Both the position numbers and the translations under genes were made by a program. Source: Topomyia yanbarensis (Eukaryota > Arthropoda > Insecta > Diptera > Culicidae). Taken from it: a stretch of DNA of 64,000 bases. Position 1 is the stretch's first letter, and each line of letters starts with the position of its first letter. The stretch spans positions 65,471,412-65,535,411 of the forward strand of contig NC_080671.1 in NCBI RefSeq assembly GCF_030247195.1. The letters are read 5' to 3'. Shown piece by piece: positions 1 to 11,600 of the stretch. Under the pieces are notes generated by a model. It worked only from the letters and a program-made list of their open reading frames with translations. It had not been told where the DNA came from and made no database searches.

Positions 1-286
1 TCATACGAATTACCGCTCTTCTCTTTTACAATAACCTCTTCACTTCGATGTGTGTTGCTCCCATACGTGCATTCTACTCTATGGCTGCACACCTCAAAGA
101 GTAGAAATAAAGAGGCTCTTTAGTGTGAATCTTAGTCCCACGCAAACGGAAGCAGAGAAGGCAACCAAAAACATTTTAAAAACGTTCTTCCTATCAAACT
201 TTATCTGAATTGTAGTTTGATCCGCCTTCCTACCTGCATGCCAGTTAGGGTAAACACAAAAAAGTAATTTTTCAAGGTGACTCTTT
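1..286. other. No recognised feature
   Basis: AT-rich upstream sequence. The short minus-strand frame at 94-300 lacks any recognisable protein pattern and runs into the MITE end at 287. Confidence 0.5.
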
Positions 287-439
287 AGGGCCCCGTACAC
301 GAGGCATTAGTAATGTCATTACTGAGCTGTAATGTCACTTTTAATGAACGTGTAAGGCGAGTAATGATGGAATTCCCATACAATTCCAGTAATGACACTA
401 CTTAGTAATGACACTTTTATTGCTCGTGTAAGGGCCCCT
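287..439. repeat. Small MITE with GGGGCCC-type termini
   Basis: The ends are imperfect inverted repeats: AGGGCCCCGTACACGAG at 287 and, reverse-complemented from 439, AGGGGCCCTTACACGAG. Further inward matches follow around the shared TGTCATTAC. Both flanks are TTT (284-286, 440-442), a possible 3-bp target duplication, though too simple to rely on. A small hairpin at 32729-32818 has similar GGGGCCC tips. Non-coding and non-autonomous. Confidence 0.6.
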
Positions 440-700
440 TTTGAGCGAAATTGTGCAGCTCTTGGTGCACAGATCTTTCTCTTTTTCGTTTTCAAGTTTC
501 TCTTTGTGCGGTCGTTCTGCACATCGCAGTGTTTTTGTGCTGCTCTATTTTTCATTGGTGTATTTCGCACTTTGTGGCACATTGTGTGAGCAAATAACAA
601 GCTTGCTTTCTTAAAGTACTGCACAACATCGCACCGGTGTACCGCAAGGCAGCCATTTGTTCCCGATTATTTTTATATTATTTATTAACGATATCTGTAG

Positions 701-1370
701 TAGACCGGCAACAATTTTGACTTTTTTTCGGAACACTGTTAAATCTAACAGCAATTGGCTTCACATAGCATTTGTCGAATATGAGCTATTTCCGAAAATT
801 CTAGTTCACTCACAAGAGTTTTGCAGTTTGTATGTGAAAATATATGAAAAATAGGCAATATAAACAATAAATTCAGTACAAAGTGCCAGTGTCATCTCGT
901 GCATCCCAAAATCTGCAAATATATAGCTTAAGGTGTAAGGATCAACATTGCCGAAGACTGCAAATTGATCCGATTTTGTAGTAAAAATATATTATCGCAT
1001 ACAATTATGTGTTACCTCTCTTTCTCGCACATGCTTAGAATAGGCAATTTCAAAAAAATCGTTTGGTCTTCAAAGTTAAATAACTTTGTCGGGGAACTTT
1101 CAATCAATATGCAACCTTCAACAAAGCTATTCGTTATAAAATAAGCTATGCGGCCAAATTTTTTTAGGTATAGAGAGTTACTGTGGAATTTTTGATTTAA
1201 TTTTAAATTTTTATTTTCGAGTTTCCATATATATTACCATAGAAACTTCAAACCTCTTGTGGGTGAACTAGAGCTATCAGAAAAGCTCATATTTTGCATA
1301 TGATTTGTGCATCCAATTACCATTTGAATTAGCAGTGTTCCGAAAAAAAGTCAAAATTGTTGCCGGTCTA
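701..1370. mobile_element. hAT-type MITE with 8-bp target duplication
   Basis: The 670-bp element starts TAGACCGGCAACAATTTTGA and ends with its inverted copy. Similarity of the arms runs about 120 bp inward. It is flanked by perfect 8-bp direct repeats ATCTGTAG at 693-700 and 1371-1378. An 8-bp duplication with short TIRs is the hallmark of the hAT superfamily. There is no ORF inside, so it is non-autonomous. It landed inside the RT remnant just after the INDIC codons. Confidence 0.88.
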
Positions 1371-1532
1371 ATCTGTAGTTGAATCAAATATGAGAAATTG
1401 CTATACACTTGGCGCCGTTGTGCTTCAAGAAGATATCTGTATAACCCAATAATGGTGCGCGTTTAACGGAATGGAAGTCAACGTTAATAAATACAACGTA
1501 ATTAGTTTCGGACTCTTGCTTACTCCAGGAAG

Positions 1533-3693
1533 CAGACCCGTGCGCAAGGGTAGGGTTTTGGGGGTTCAAACCCCTCCCATCACCTGTTCATCGACTTTAA
1601 AGCCGCATATGACACGGTGGACCGTGTGGAGCTATGGAAAAATGATGGACTAGAACGGCTTCCCTGGGAAGCTGATAAGACTGATTAAGTCTACGATAGA
1701 TGGTGAAAGGTGTTGTGTCAAAATTTCGGGCGGCCTCCCGGGTCCGTTTGAAACACGCAGGCGACTAAGACAAGGCGATGGGATGCCCTGACTGCTGTTC
1801 AAAAGGTGTAAGGTGTAATTCGAAGAGCGGGGTTCAACGATTTTCGCGAGGTCCAGACAGTTCGTGTGCTTCGCTGACGACGTGGACATAATCGGTAGAA
1901 ACAAGGAGACGGTAGCAGATCTGTATACCCGACTGAAGCGCGAAGCAGCACGAGTAGGACTGAAGATAAATGTGTCTAAGACGAAGTACATGCTGGCTGG
2001 CGGAACCGATCGCGATAGGGAACGGTTGGGCAGTAGTATTACGATCGACGGCGACGAGTTCGAGGTGGTTGACAAGTTCATCTATCTAGGCTCATCGGTG
2101 ACTGCGGACAATAACACCAGCCGGTAGATCAGAAGGCGTATTATCTCTGGAAGTCGTGCTTACTATGGGCTCCACAAAACTTTGAGATCCAGGAAGCTTC
2201 ACCACCGCACGAAATGCGCCATGTGCAATACACTGATTAGACCGGTGGCACGGGCACGAAACGTGGACAATGCTCGAGGAGGATCTGCAAGCACTCGAAG
2301 TCTTCGAAAGAAGAGCGCTGAGAACGATCTTTGGTGGTGTGTAGGAGGATGGCGTGTGGAGGAGAAGGATGAGGCACGAACTTGCGCGACTCTATGGTGA
2401 GCCAAGTATCCGGAAAGTAGCTCAAGCTGGAAGGGTACGGTGGGCGGGGCATGTTGTGAGGATGCCGGGCAACAACCCCACCAAGTTGGTTTTCACCTTC
2501 AATCCGGCAGGTACAAGACGGAGAGGAGCGCAGCGTTTCCGGTGGCTGGACCAAGTGGAGCAGAACCTGGCGAGTATGGGGCACCTGAGAGGTTGGAAAC
2601 AAGCAGCAACTGACCGAGTAACGTGGCGGAATATTGTGGAACAGATTAAATCATGATAATATGATGTACAATCAGGAACTATAATATAATATAATATACC
2701 CCTCCCATGAGGGTTTCGATTTACTTTAAAAAACTTATGAACTTCCTGTTCAAGAAACAAATATACTGCAAACCGTTTTGACACATAAAATGTCATTGAG
2801 TTCAGTCACTCTAGAAAAAAGTTGATAAAGAAAACAAGGAAAAAACCTTGCGAGGGCTGGAAAGTGATGTATGTCAAGTTGGTCGGCTTCTCCGATTAAT
2901 CGGTACACGTTTTAAGAAGTTTCGAAATTAGCAACAGTTGCAAGTAGACCAGCTCCACAGCAGATGTCGGCCAGCGGGCTACAACGGGGAATCAGGAAGA
3001 AAAACACAAGGTTGTAGAAAATCGTAATCTAGAGATCTTATCTGGAGAAAAATTTCACCGCCGATGATCACTCCGCCAGAGTGGCTGACAGCTAAGTGGA
3101 TCGTACATATGGGCATCGGTATCAGGTGAAATACCGCCGCCGAGGAATTCTCAGATAGCAGATAAATAGGAACGAGTAGCGTCAAGAAGAATAAGAAACC
3201 TTACGAAGGTGCTTGTGAAGAGATGTAAATCATTATGGTCGACAGCTCCGGATCTGTTTGAGTCTCACCAGGTTGCAGCAGACCAGAGCAGGTCAGATAA
3301 AGCGTGAAGGTTGGACAGCGAGCAAAGAAAGCAGCTATGGACAAAAACATGAACGATTAACATACAACAATCCCTACTGAAGTAGTGCTTAACGGTTGCC
3401 CCAGACGGATGAGAATTGGGGGAAACAAGAGGTTTAGGTTTAGTCAGCAGGCTTAGCTACTACAAACCAATCCGAATCTACTACGAGCCAGCTGGCAGCA
3501 GTGCCTGTTGATGATTCTTTCTCGATAGCAAACATTTACTGAATCCGTTGAGCTAAGACTATTGGTACACAAGACTCGGCTCTCCAGGCCTAAGAAAAAA
3601 TCTTAAATGTTTGAGGGTTTCTATGCCTTCCTTTTAAAAGAAACGTAAAACAATCAAAACCCTCCCCTTGACAATTTTCTGCGCACGGGCCTG
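1533..3693. mobile_element. hAT-type non-autonomous element carrying a nested LINE
   Basis: Terminal inverted repeats CAGACCCGTGCGC (1533) and, reverse-complemented from 3693, CAGGCCCGTGCGC match at 12 of 13 positions. Perfect 8-bp direct repeats CCAGGAAG flank it (1525-1532 and 3694-3701). Taking out the nested LINE at 1581-2697 leaves about 1.03 kb. No transposase is visible. The GGGGGTTCAAACCCC near the left end is part of the element terminus and not a tRNA. Confidence 0.85.
1581..2697 (+). mobile_element. 5'-truncated RTE-like LINE, degenerate
   Basis: Starts inside RT motif A (FIDFKAAYDTVDR at about 1587) and continues with FADDVDIIGRNKETV, YLGSSVTADN, RRRMRHELARL, VRWAGHVVRM and RRRGAQRFRWLDQVEQNL, the order typical of RTE-like RT C-termini. 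Frameshifts and stops break it into frames at 1864-2127, 2182-2400 and 2354-2656. The 3' tail is a short ATAAT repeat (2681-2697). Perfect 11-bp target duplications ACCCCTCCCAT lie at 1570-1580 and 2698-2708, so both ends are certain. Confidence 0.88.
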
Positions 3694-4310
3694 CCAGGAA
3701 GTTATAAATACAGCCTACAAGGAAGAACTGTTGACAGTGTCGACTCCATCCGTGACTTGGGGTGCTCTTCGACAGGAAGTTAAGCTTTTCCGACCACATC
3801 ATCGCGACAACTGCATAGGCTTTCGAAATGCTGGATTTCTTAACGCAGAACACCGCGGATTTCGATGATTTCTACGCACTCAAATAACTTTACTGTGCCC
3901 TGATCACAAGTATTCTGGAGTTCGCTGTGCGAGTGTGGGTACCATACCATACCGTGCAATGTGACCGACTAGAACGTATACAAGGATGTTTCGTGCGATT
4001 CGCATTCAGGAAACCTCCATAGAATGATCCAGTTATATTGCCACGTTACACCAATGGATGTATGCTACTCGGTCTGCAGATTCGCAATATCTTCCTGAAG
4101 AGTTTTTGTTTTCGACTTACTGTAAGGTAATATCAACAGTCCAGATCTTCTGTCGAGCGTTAATTTACATGCGCCTCCCCGTGTTCTTCGTAACCTCTCT
4201 GTTGTGGATCTCTAGACACCGTACTGAATATGGACAAAATAATCCACTGGAAAGCTGTTGCCGTAGATTTAACGAAGTTTTTTCATAGTTCGATTTTAAC
4301 ATTTCCCAGC

Positions 4311-5342
4311 ACAGATATAAGTTATAATTAAGAAATATTTAGTTTTCAAAAGTGTCAATAAGGTGTATACCGAAGATTAGAAAAAAGCAACTTTCAGGGT
4401 GATTTTATCATAATTAGACACGCATTTGGATATCGCGGGAACTCTCCAATTTGCACAAAATGAATTCAAAAAAGTATACTTAGAATGCCCCGATCGATTG
4501 TGGCGATAGTTTGTGGAGGAAAACCCGAATTTTTCAGCAGAATAATTCCGCAATACTTTCCTCAAAACGAAACAAATCCTTTCTCTCATTACGAAACATC
4601 GATGGCTTGGAATAATCTTGGTGGTATTTTATCTCAGTGTGTATTTTCAAATGGACGACAATTCGATACAGCACTTCAGCTAAAACAGTAATTCAAGAAG
4701 CATGAGAATAAATCGACATTTCGGTCCCACAATCATTCGATGATTCAATTCCACGACGTTTAACAGATCTTACTAGAGCTTGCCTTGGCATAGCCAGAAA
4801 TTTAGTTTGCGGTGAGGGGTTTGATGGAAATCGTTGATTTTTCGAAAATGCTTCAATTGAATGTAGATTTGATAAATGATTAAAAGCTCAAAAACATAAG
4901 CACAAGAATTAAAATAGAACAGCTTTCAAACCGTCCCAGATTATTTTTTTTATAATATTTTAATAATGTCAAAGAATGTACACTGCAGAGGGTCCTTTAC
5001 TCCGAAATTGTCCGAAATTGGAATCTACTGAAAGTCCGAAATTGGAATCTACTGAAAAGATTTTGAAAAACACACAAAAAAGCTCAATTCCAGGCCCCGA
5101 GAGTAGAAGACCTCCTTGAAGCGGAATAAATGTTCGAAAACTTTTCTTACGGTAAGGATCACATCGTTTCGTACCATCAACTTTTATAGTTTACGAACAT
5201 CAAAGAAGTTTTTCAAATTAAAACAGCGCAACTTTTGATATAATTATTTAATTGATTACTTCTCCTAGAAGTAATTATGAAGAATTAACTCTTCATAAAA
5301 TAGCTTGACACTTGGTTTTCTCAGCAAAGTTGTTGATAGCGG
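4311..5342. other. Unassigned AT-rich stretch with a short tandem duplication
   Basis: No ORF or element is recognised. TCCGAAATTG occurs at 5001, 5011 and 5034, and a ~23-bp unit ending in GGAATCTACTGAAA is duplicated around 5011-5056. Confidence 0.4.
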
Positions 5343-6178
5343 AACCAGGGGCTATTAAGACCGTGGGGGTAATTCAGACCTCCTCGACTTCTCAGAAAAT
5401 CGTAAGACTGTCTGACTGTCGTACATATTCATAGAAGCGCCATTCTGAAACATTTTGACAACAATTTTGACAGCTGTATCTCAATATGCAGTTTTTTTTA
5501 GAAAGAAGATACAAAGTGTTTCAATTTTTCGCCATCCTCAACACAAAAATCATTGAAATGGTAAACCGTGATTAAAGTAACAATTAAAAGAGAAAATTAA
5601 GAGTTAAGTGTTTTGGAAGGCTTCAGGTTTCTATTTTATGCAATGATTTTTGTTTGGGTGAAAACACAGATGTTTTCAAGGCGCTCACCACTTTTGTGAT
5701 AATGAGCGTACGGGGCTGTTCGGACCCCCTATTCCATCAACCACCATTCAGCGGCTTGCGGCTGCACACACGATTGCATACACCATAGCAAAGATGCGCC
5801 ATGATGCGCCAATCTATGACAGCTATGACTGTCCAAATTTTTTAAACATTTTAGTTTTTTCTGCTCCTTAAGGAGTTTTACCAATAAAGCTTTCAAAGGT
5901 AAACACAATTCGATCGTAAAAAAAATGAAAATTGACTCTTTGAATTGCCTTGTAGGGAGGTCCGCATTACTCCTACATTGTAAAGGGGAGGGGGTAGAAC
6001 GTAGAGTTTTTCATAGCGTCGCCTAGCGCTGCCGTGGAGTGGTGCAAATGAATTTGTATGGCTTCAAAATGTAGCTTAGGTTTCAAACTAACAATTAGGA
6101 CCTTTGACTGATAAAATCTTTCACATCTATCCACCTAAAAGGGCGATTTGCTTAGGTAGGTCCGAATAGCCCCGGGTT
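5343..6178. mobile_element. TIR element with repeated GGGGCTATT...GACC subterminal motifs
   Basis: The left end AGGGGCTATTAAGACC (about 5347) matches the right end read in reverse, CGGGGCTATTCGGACC (about 6173). Related motifs recur inside, for example ACGGGGCTGTTCGGACCCCC near 5711 and GGAGGTCCGCATTACTCC near 5957. No ORF. Flanking target duplications were not found, so the outer limits are good to a few bases only. Confidence 0.55.
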
Positions 6179-7925
6179 TCTCTATTAAATTATGTGTATT
6201 AATTTATTTCATATAATTCGTTTGATTAATATAAGTAATTAATCTCTTAATTTGGCTCAATTTAATCCATTTTATTAACTTGGTCCTCTTTGGCTTAAGA
6301 GGGTGTCTTGCGAGCTGCTACGTGAGATTTTTTATAGTATGTTGAGTAAATATAAGTTCAAAAAATGCGCAAAGGGCGAATGACTCATCGAGGTTAAAGC
6401 CCCAATAAACAATACAATACAATACGCAAACGATATTACGAATCTCTTGTTGTTTTCATGTTCAAAAAATCCTAAGGAAAACACATTTTCATGAGCCACT
6501 GATAAGACTCCCTTACTACAGACCCATTTACATTGCCGAGTAATCTCTCCATAGGTATTTAAAAGAATCCAATTTCAGGGGCCCTTCGCAAACTTTCAAA
6601 AGATCTCAAAACGCTGTGCGAACCTTTCCAAGGTCGTTCATTACGGAAATGATGATCTGTCCTACGGATGATTGAGCACACCCCGTTGTAAGCTACTGTG
6701 CCCTTGTCTTATATGTTAAGGTCAAAAAGTGGCTTTCCACACAGTAATTTAATACCGTTCTCCACCAGTCTACCCAACCTACATCAATACCTGCCATAAA
6801 CTTACAATCTCAAACATGGTAATTTGACTAGCTTTACATAAACAATGAAACCTTACCACCCTACATATGTGCCTTCATATGTGCCTTAATAACCTAATGC
6901 AGTTTGTTGACTCTACTTTCTACGACGATTCCAAGTCACTGTGCAGTTCATTCGCGGTGCTAATGCAAATCTTCACAAACTTCGGCGGGGTAATTGAGAA
7001 GAAATTATCAATTCCCCGCTCCTCCCTTTCCCAGACCATTCGCAAATTGTAGTTTATTTCCCCTTTGTTTTCACTGCTAAATGGGTCAAAAGCTACTCTC
7101 GGTGAGGTTGTAAACAAAAACCAGTGCTCTATCGAGTTTTTTTTTCGTTTTATGCTGATTGTAGGCTGGAACCAAGCACCTTAACCTATTAAAAATAATG
7201 GAAGATATGGAATGGAACGGGTACAGCTATCTCTTCGTCGGATCTTGGATGCTTTCTCCAGAAAAAAAATTTATATCCTACATCTAAATAAGCAAAACGG
7301 TTACAGCGCAAATTACGATGCTTTGAAACGTGCAGCACGTCCTGCACTTGACAATCACATGCGTTTACAGTTTATAAATGTTATAGCTGTACTGTCGATT
7401 TTAGTGTAGGATGGGGTAAAACACAGCTGTAGGATTCCACGATAATAGATAAATTATTTTATTTGTAAAGAAATTGCAATTCTCTCTTGTGATACAATGA
7501 TTTGCACATGCACAAATATTTTAGAGTGCGTTACAGTGCACTTTGCTCCAAAACCATTATCCAAAGGTGCGTCATATTCTATAGGCATATCTGCATATAT
7601 AACTGGTTTAAATTTATGCTGAACAAGTCGGGTTTAATGTTAACCATCGTAATGTCTCGAATGAGTCATTAGTGTACGTAAGAATAACTGTTAATAAAGA
7701 TGCCGCACATTTATATGCGTTTAAACTCTTCACGGTGCATATTTTCTATCGCGTGACTCGCCCTCAAATTACACACCGTTAAGGAAAGTAAGCATTCGGT
7801 TATGCTCGAAAAAATTGCGATCCCTGGACGACCTCCCCGAGCCCGTGCCTTAACCGAGCTCTGTGTTTTACAGTAAACGTATCCATACTAATCAAACTAA
7901 TGTACGTGTATTTATCAATCTACTT
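6179..7925. other. Upstream region of bark without recognised genes; possible LINE 3' tail
   Basis: At 6399-6425 the sequence CCCCAATAAACAATACAATAC resembles the 3' tail of a mosquito LINE, but no RT frame precedes it. The frames at 6867-7052, 6920-7117 and 7212-7409 show no known pattern. The bark promoter should lie at the right edge of this stretch or upstream of an unseen non-coding exon. Confidence 0.4.
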
Positions 7926-8111
7926 TCAGAGAATCGAAAGCTGACTCAGTACGCGGTGGTACCCAGCGAATGTCCCAGTCTAGAGTGATACGCGATAATG
8001 AAACGACGTTCCACTATAGAGTAGTAACGAAAAAGTGCTTTTGTTGCAATAATTGAAATGAGTTAATATTGGTCGACAAACTAGTGCCCGAAAGAAAGTC
8101 AAACGAAGAAA
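7926..8111 (+). promoter_or_regulatory. bark: Probable 5' UTR of bark, start site uncertain
   Basis: The ORF opens at 8112 in a good insect start context (gaaaATG). An Inr-like TCAGT lies at 7946-7950 with no convincing TATA box or DPE. A pyrimidine-rich stretch ending in CAG at about 7929 could instead be a splice acceptor joining a further upstream non-coding exon. The sequence alone cannot separate these options. A second in-frame ATG at codon 25 would give a more conventional signal peptide with a shorter N-region. Confidence 0.4.
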
Positions 8112-8639
8112 ATGAATCGAAAATTCGTCGAAAGTGATATAAATTTCAATTCGAAACGACCGATCGCGACCGGCTGCACGGGAATGCTGTCTCCTAAGCG
8201 ACTCTGTTGGAAGAACCGATGGAAGATTGCCAGCCTGCTGGCGGTAGTTTTAGTGTTAAGTAGTGTGACGATTTGTCAGTGTCAAGAATTCGGTGAAAGT
8301 AGTCTCGATCATCCGGATCGTGACTTTGAGCAAATTTCAGTGTTGAGTAAGGAAATTATAACCAACCACATACCGAGCAGCGAGAGTGGGGGTGACGAAG
8401 ATGAGTCACGAAATCAGTTCGAAAAAGTGCCCGTTGCGGAAGAAGGTGTTCTCCACTTCACTGAAATCGCGGGGGATGTGGTGCTTGGTGAAAAAGTACT
8501 ACGGGCGGCTGAGAGTCCGTATTCGCTGAGGACCGATTTGGAGGTCGAGCGGCGGGCGAGACTGATCATCGAACCGGGTGTCACGATACACTTCGCACCC
8601 ATGGTTGGAATTACCGTGCGAGGTTCGCTGGTAGCGTTG
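8112..8639 (+). CDS. bark: bark coding exon 1 (signal sequence, start of module 1)
   Basis: Encodes residues 1-176. A basic N-region (KNRWK) is followed by a hydrophobic core (ASLLAVVLVLSSVTI, about 40-54) that should direct secretion, with cleavage probably near CQCQ-E. An acidic linker follows, then the first beta-helix cap with the motif PGVTIHFAPMVGITVRGSL. This cap motif recurs in diverged form twice in exon 3. The exon ends after GTAGCGTTG at a GTGAGT donor in phase 0. The next two codons of the open frame (V, S, stop) are intronic. Confidence 0.92.
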
Positions 8640-11600
8640 GTGAGTTAAACAAACTCGTAGCATTTAATCTTATCTTATCGGTGGCGGTAGGAGTTGGGCC
8701 CGGCTGTGGACCTGGCGAATGTGTGGATGTTTTGAAATTGATACATTGTGTGTACACAGCACCTGTCTAGGTTTGAGAGAAGTCGGTGGTATGCGGCTTA
8801 TCATTCGGCGTGCGGTTCGTTATCTTTTGGTGAAAACAGGTGCACCTAGCCTTAATGTGATGTAGGGCGTTGTATTTGTTTGTTAAAGTTATTCATAGTA
8901 TTTAACACGGACTGTTCAGTTTTCAGAACTGATGTTTAACTTTATAATCTTAGATTGTGGACTTCAATGGTAACCTTTTGTATCATAGTTTATGTATAGA
9001 GTATACAGGGTGTTAGCCAATATTCATGATATCACACGGAAAACTAATATTTTTGAAATTGTGAAACACAATCAAGAGTTGATTTGATAAACTAAAGGAC
9101 TACTTATATATGAACATATTAGCTATATTACCCATGATCGCATAGTTGTCCCGTTTTCTATGGGATTTCCTATCTTTATGGGACATATCAATGCGATCAT
9201 GAGCAGTATAGAAGTTGTTAATTTAATTGATTCCGTATTTCGAGTTTGTGAAATCATCGTAAAAGATCTCATTGTTATTGTATTGTTGAATATTAAAAAT
9301 CATCAATCAAGCAGTTATTTTACTTAGTTATTGAAATTCGCGTAATTTATTTATTTCCCAAATTCAGAAACTGGTTCCTCAAAAAAGATAGCCAAATAGT
9401 TTTTCGTAGATCTTATATTTATTTTATTCTAATTACGCTTAAAAATTAACTTAGTGTCGGCTCATCCCATGTCAGATTTTGAATCCAATTTTTCAACTTC
9501 ATCAGAAAATTTCCTCGCGCTCTTTGGCCTAAAATAATCAGCATAATCTTTTCTGGAATCCAACTATTTTCAAGTTAAAACTTTTCAAAGTTTTCAAGTT
9601 GAAATAAAATGAACTAAAACAATTGGTCGGTGTTAAATCAAACCGGACCAAGTCGCAAAACATCAAAAAATGAGATAATGATGGCACTGGATAAAAAATA
9701 TCGTCAGCTTCATTCGACTTTTGCCAGAGTTGAAATATGTAACAATAAACAAGAATTATGGCAAAAATTAATTTCCAATCATAATGTAAAGGATGCTGCG
9801 ATTCAAACTTTAAACTCGTTTTTCTCGAAATCAATATTTTGTCGCTTAGTCCGGTCTGACTTAACACCGACCAATTATATTATCATGCCGGCGTCAGCGG
9901 TAAAACATGATGATGGGTTAGGTCCTATCAACGACCACCAGAAGGCAAAATATTCTTTATATTTCCTTTCGATCACGTCTAAATGAGCCTGCCTAAGTTT
10001 ATAACTGATGCACTCTAGAATACTTATCTGTATTTCAATTACATTGTTTTCGTTTCTTTTCAATTTGCCCAAAATAGCCAACGAAATCGATACAGTACAA
10101 ATAAAATACTATAAAATAGAAATTTCATTTGCCTATTTATTGTAATTTAAAGATAAATTGTGGCTTTTGCGGCTTTCATCCTCTCGAATTAAAATTCGAA
10201 CTTTGGACTTGATACGTGTCTTCAACTTCTTTACAAGCTACTGCTCAACATCGACGGCTGCTTTTTACTAGAATTTGGCCATGGAAATCGCATTCTTAAC
10301 TATGTTCCACTCTAAACATTTACCGAGTGTCTATATGTCGATTGGGTGGAGTTCCGAACAGTTTAGGGAGTTCATCTCACTCTCAAGGACGTTGACGTCA
10401 TTATCACGGTACCGCAATTGCGTCTTCTTACTTAATGGCTACTCGCCAAATCGGGTCTAATCTTGGTTGATGTATAACTCGGTTCATATTGTTGATTGTG
10501 ATGAAGATTGGAGTCTTACGACCACCACGGCAGATTTTTTGCAAAACAACGAATATCTCTGACATATATCAATATAAAATTTCTGTTCCTTTAGCTGTTT
10601 AAAGTCAAATTTAACATATGTTTCAGCCTCTATTTACATGCACCCATCGAATTGGGTCGGATCCTGATCATGCAGTTCTTAGGCCCGTGGATTTGGTGAT
10701 ACTGTTTTACTTTACGGTCCAGTTTGGTTACATAATAGCCTGATACCCGAGAGTATTTCGAACTGGACTGCGAACAACTTCTAGTTTGTTTCAAAAAAAG
10801 TTTCACAAATGAACAAAAATAAAATGACAATCAACTGCTACGAGTACTATGAACTGAGCTTAAAAGGTGGAATAATTCTTATGAAAATAATTATGAACAT
10901 GTTTTTTTAAATTTGCGCAATCAGATCAAACTATTTAGAAAATATATGGATTTATTATTTATTATCTATTTCTATTTAACTAAGATTTGGCAATGGATCA
11001 TGCCTCACTGTAAACGTAAATCATTGTTTCAAAAATTCAACTAAAAAAATCTTAATGGCTCTTCATTAAAAAAATTATCTTTGCTAATGGGTCGATGGAT
11101 TCTTAGGTTTAGAGTAGAATTCCAACCTAAATTTTGCCCAAAAATTACTTTTTTTCTATTTGAACTAAACAAACTCATTATCTATAACAGAATCGCTGCT
11201 ATATATAATATTTATTTATTTATTGTCGTCAAACAAGAGTAGACCGTTTTGTTACAACGATAAAATATAGTATACACTTAAAACATAAAATACTAATAAC
11301 TAAACTAAACACTATCTGGTTTACATAGCACTACTTTAGGATGTTCTTTATAAGCGAATAGAATTGAAATATTTTTTTAATTTGCTTTTTGTCATTGTTA
11401 AGTCAATAGCTTCGCAGTGCTTGTTGTAAGTTGCCATCATCTGATTTAATGGTCCAAACTTGGCATAATTTGTACGATAATTGTTTGTTTTAAATGTATT
11501 TCGGATTCGTAACTGCCGGGAAGGTATATAAAAATTAAGTTTAGATAGAAGTTCGACTGAATCAATACGACACGAAATGATATCGTTTAGAAATGAAACC

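Larger units (their letters stand above)
636..4310 (+). pseudogene. Decayed Jockey/CR1-like LINE reverse transcriptase, split by two later insertions
   Basis: Three co-linear pieces belong to one RT. Piece 1 (636-700) reads GVPQGSHLFPIIFILFINDI, the motif B region. Piece 2 (1379-1532) includes FNGMEVNVNKYNVISFG, the palm end. Piece 3 (3702-4310) reads VDSIRDLG, then, after a 1-bp slip, LFDRKLSFSDHI and further on ITSILEFAVRVWVPYH, the thumb region. Removing the element at 1533-3693 plus one 8-bp duplicate joins pieces 2 and 3 in frame (...LTPGSYKYSLQGRTVDSV). The RT has stops and frameshifts and is dead. The 5' limit near 600 and the 3' limit near 4310 are approximate. Confidence 0.8.

Noticed and set aside
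1545..1585. tRNA-like GGGTTCAAACCCC (B-box-like) sequence
   Set aside because: It lies inside the left end of the hAT element at 1533-3693. No A box or cloverleaf precedes it, and the same base composition is part of the transposon terminus.
7941..7980. A clear Inr plus DPE core promoter for bark
   Set aside because: TCAGT is present at 7946-7950, but positions +28 to +32 do not fit the DPE consensus and no TATA box is properly placed, so only a tentative 5' UTR is reported.
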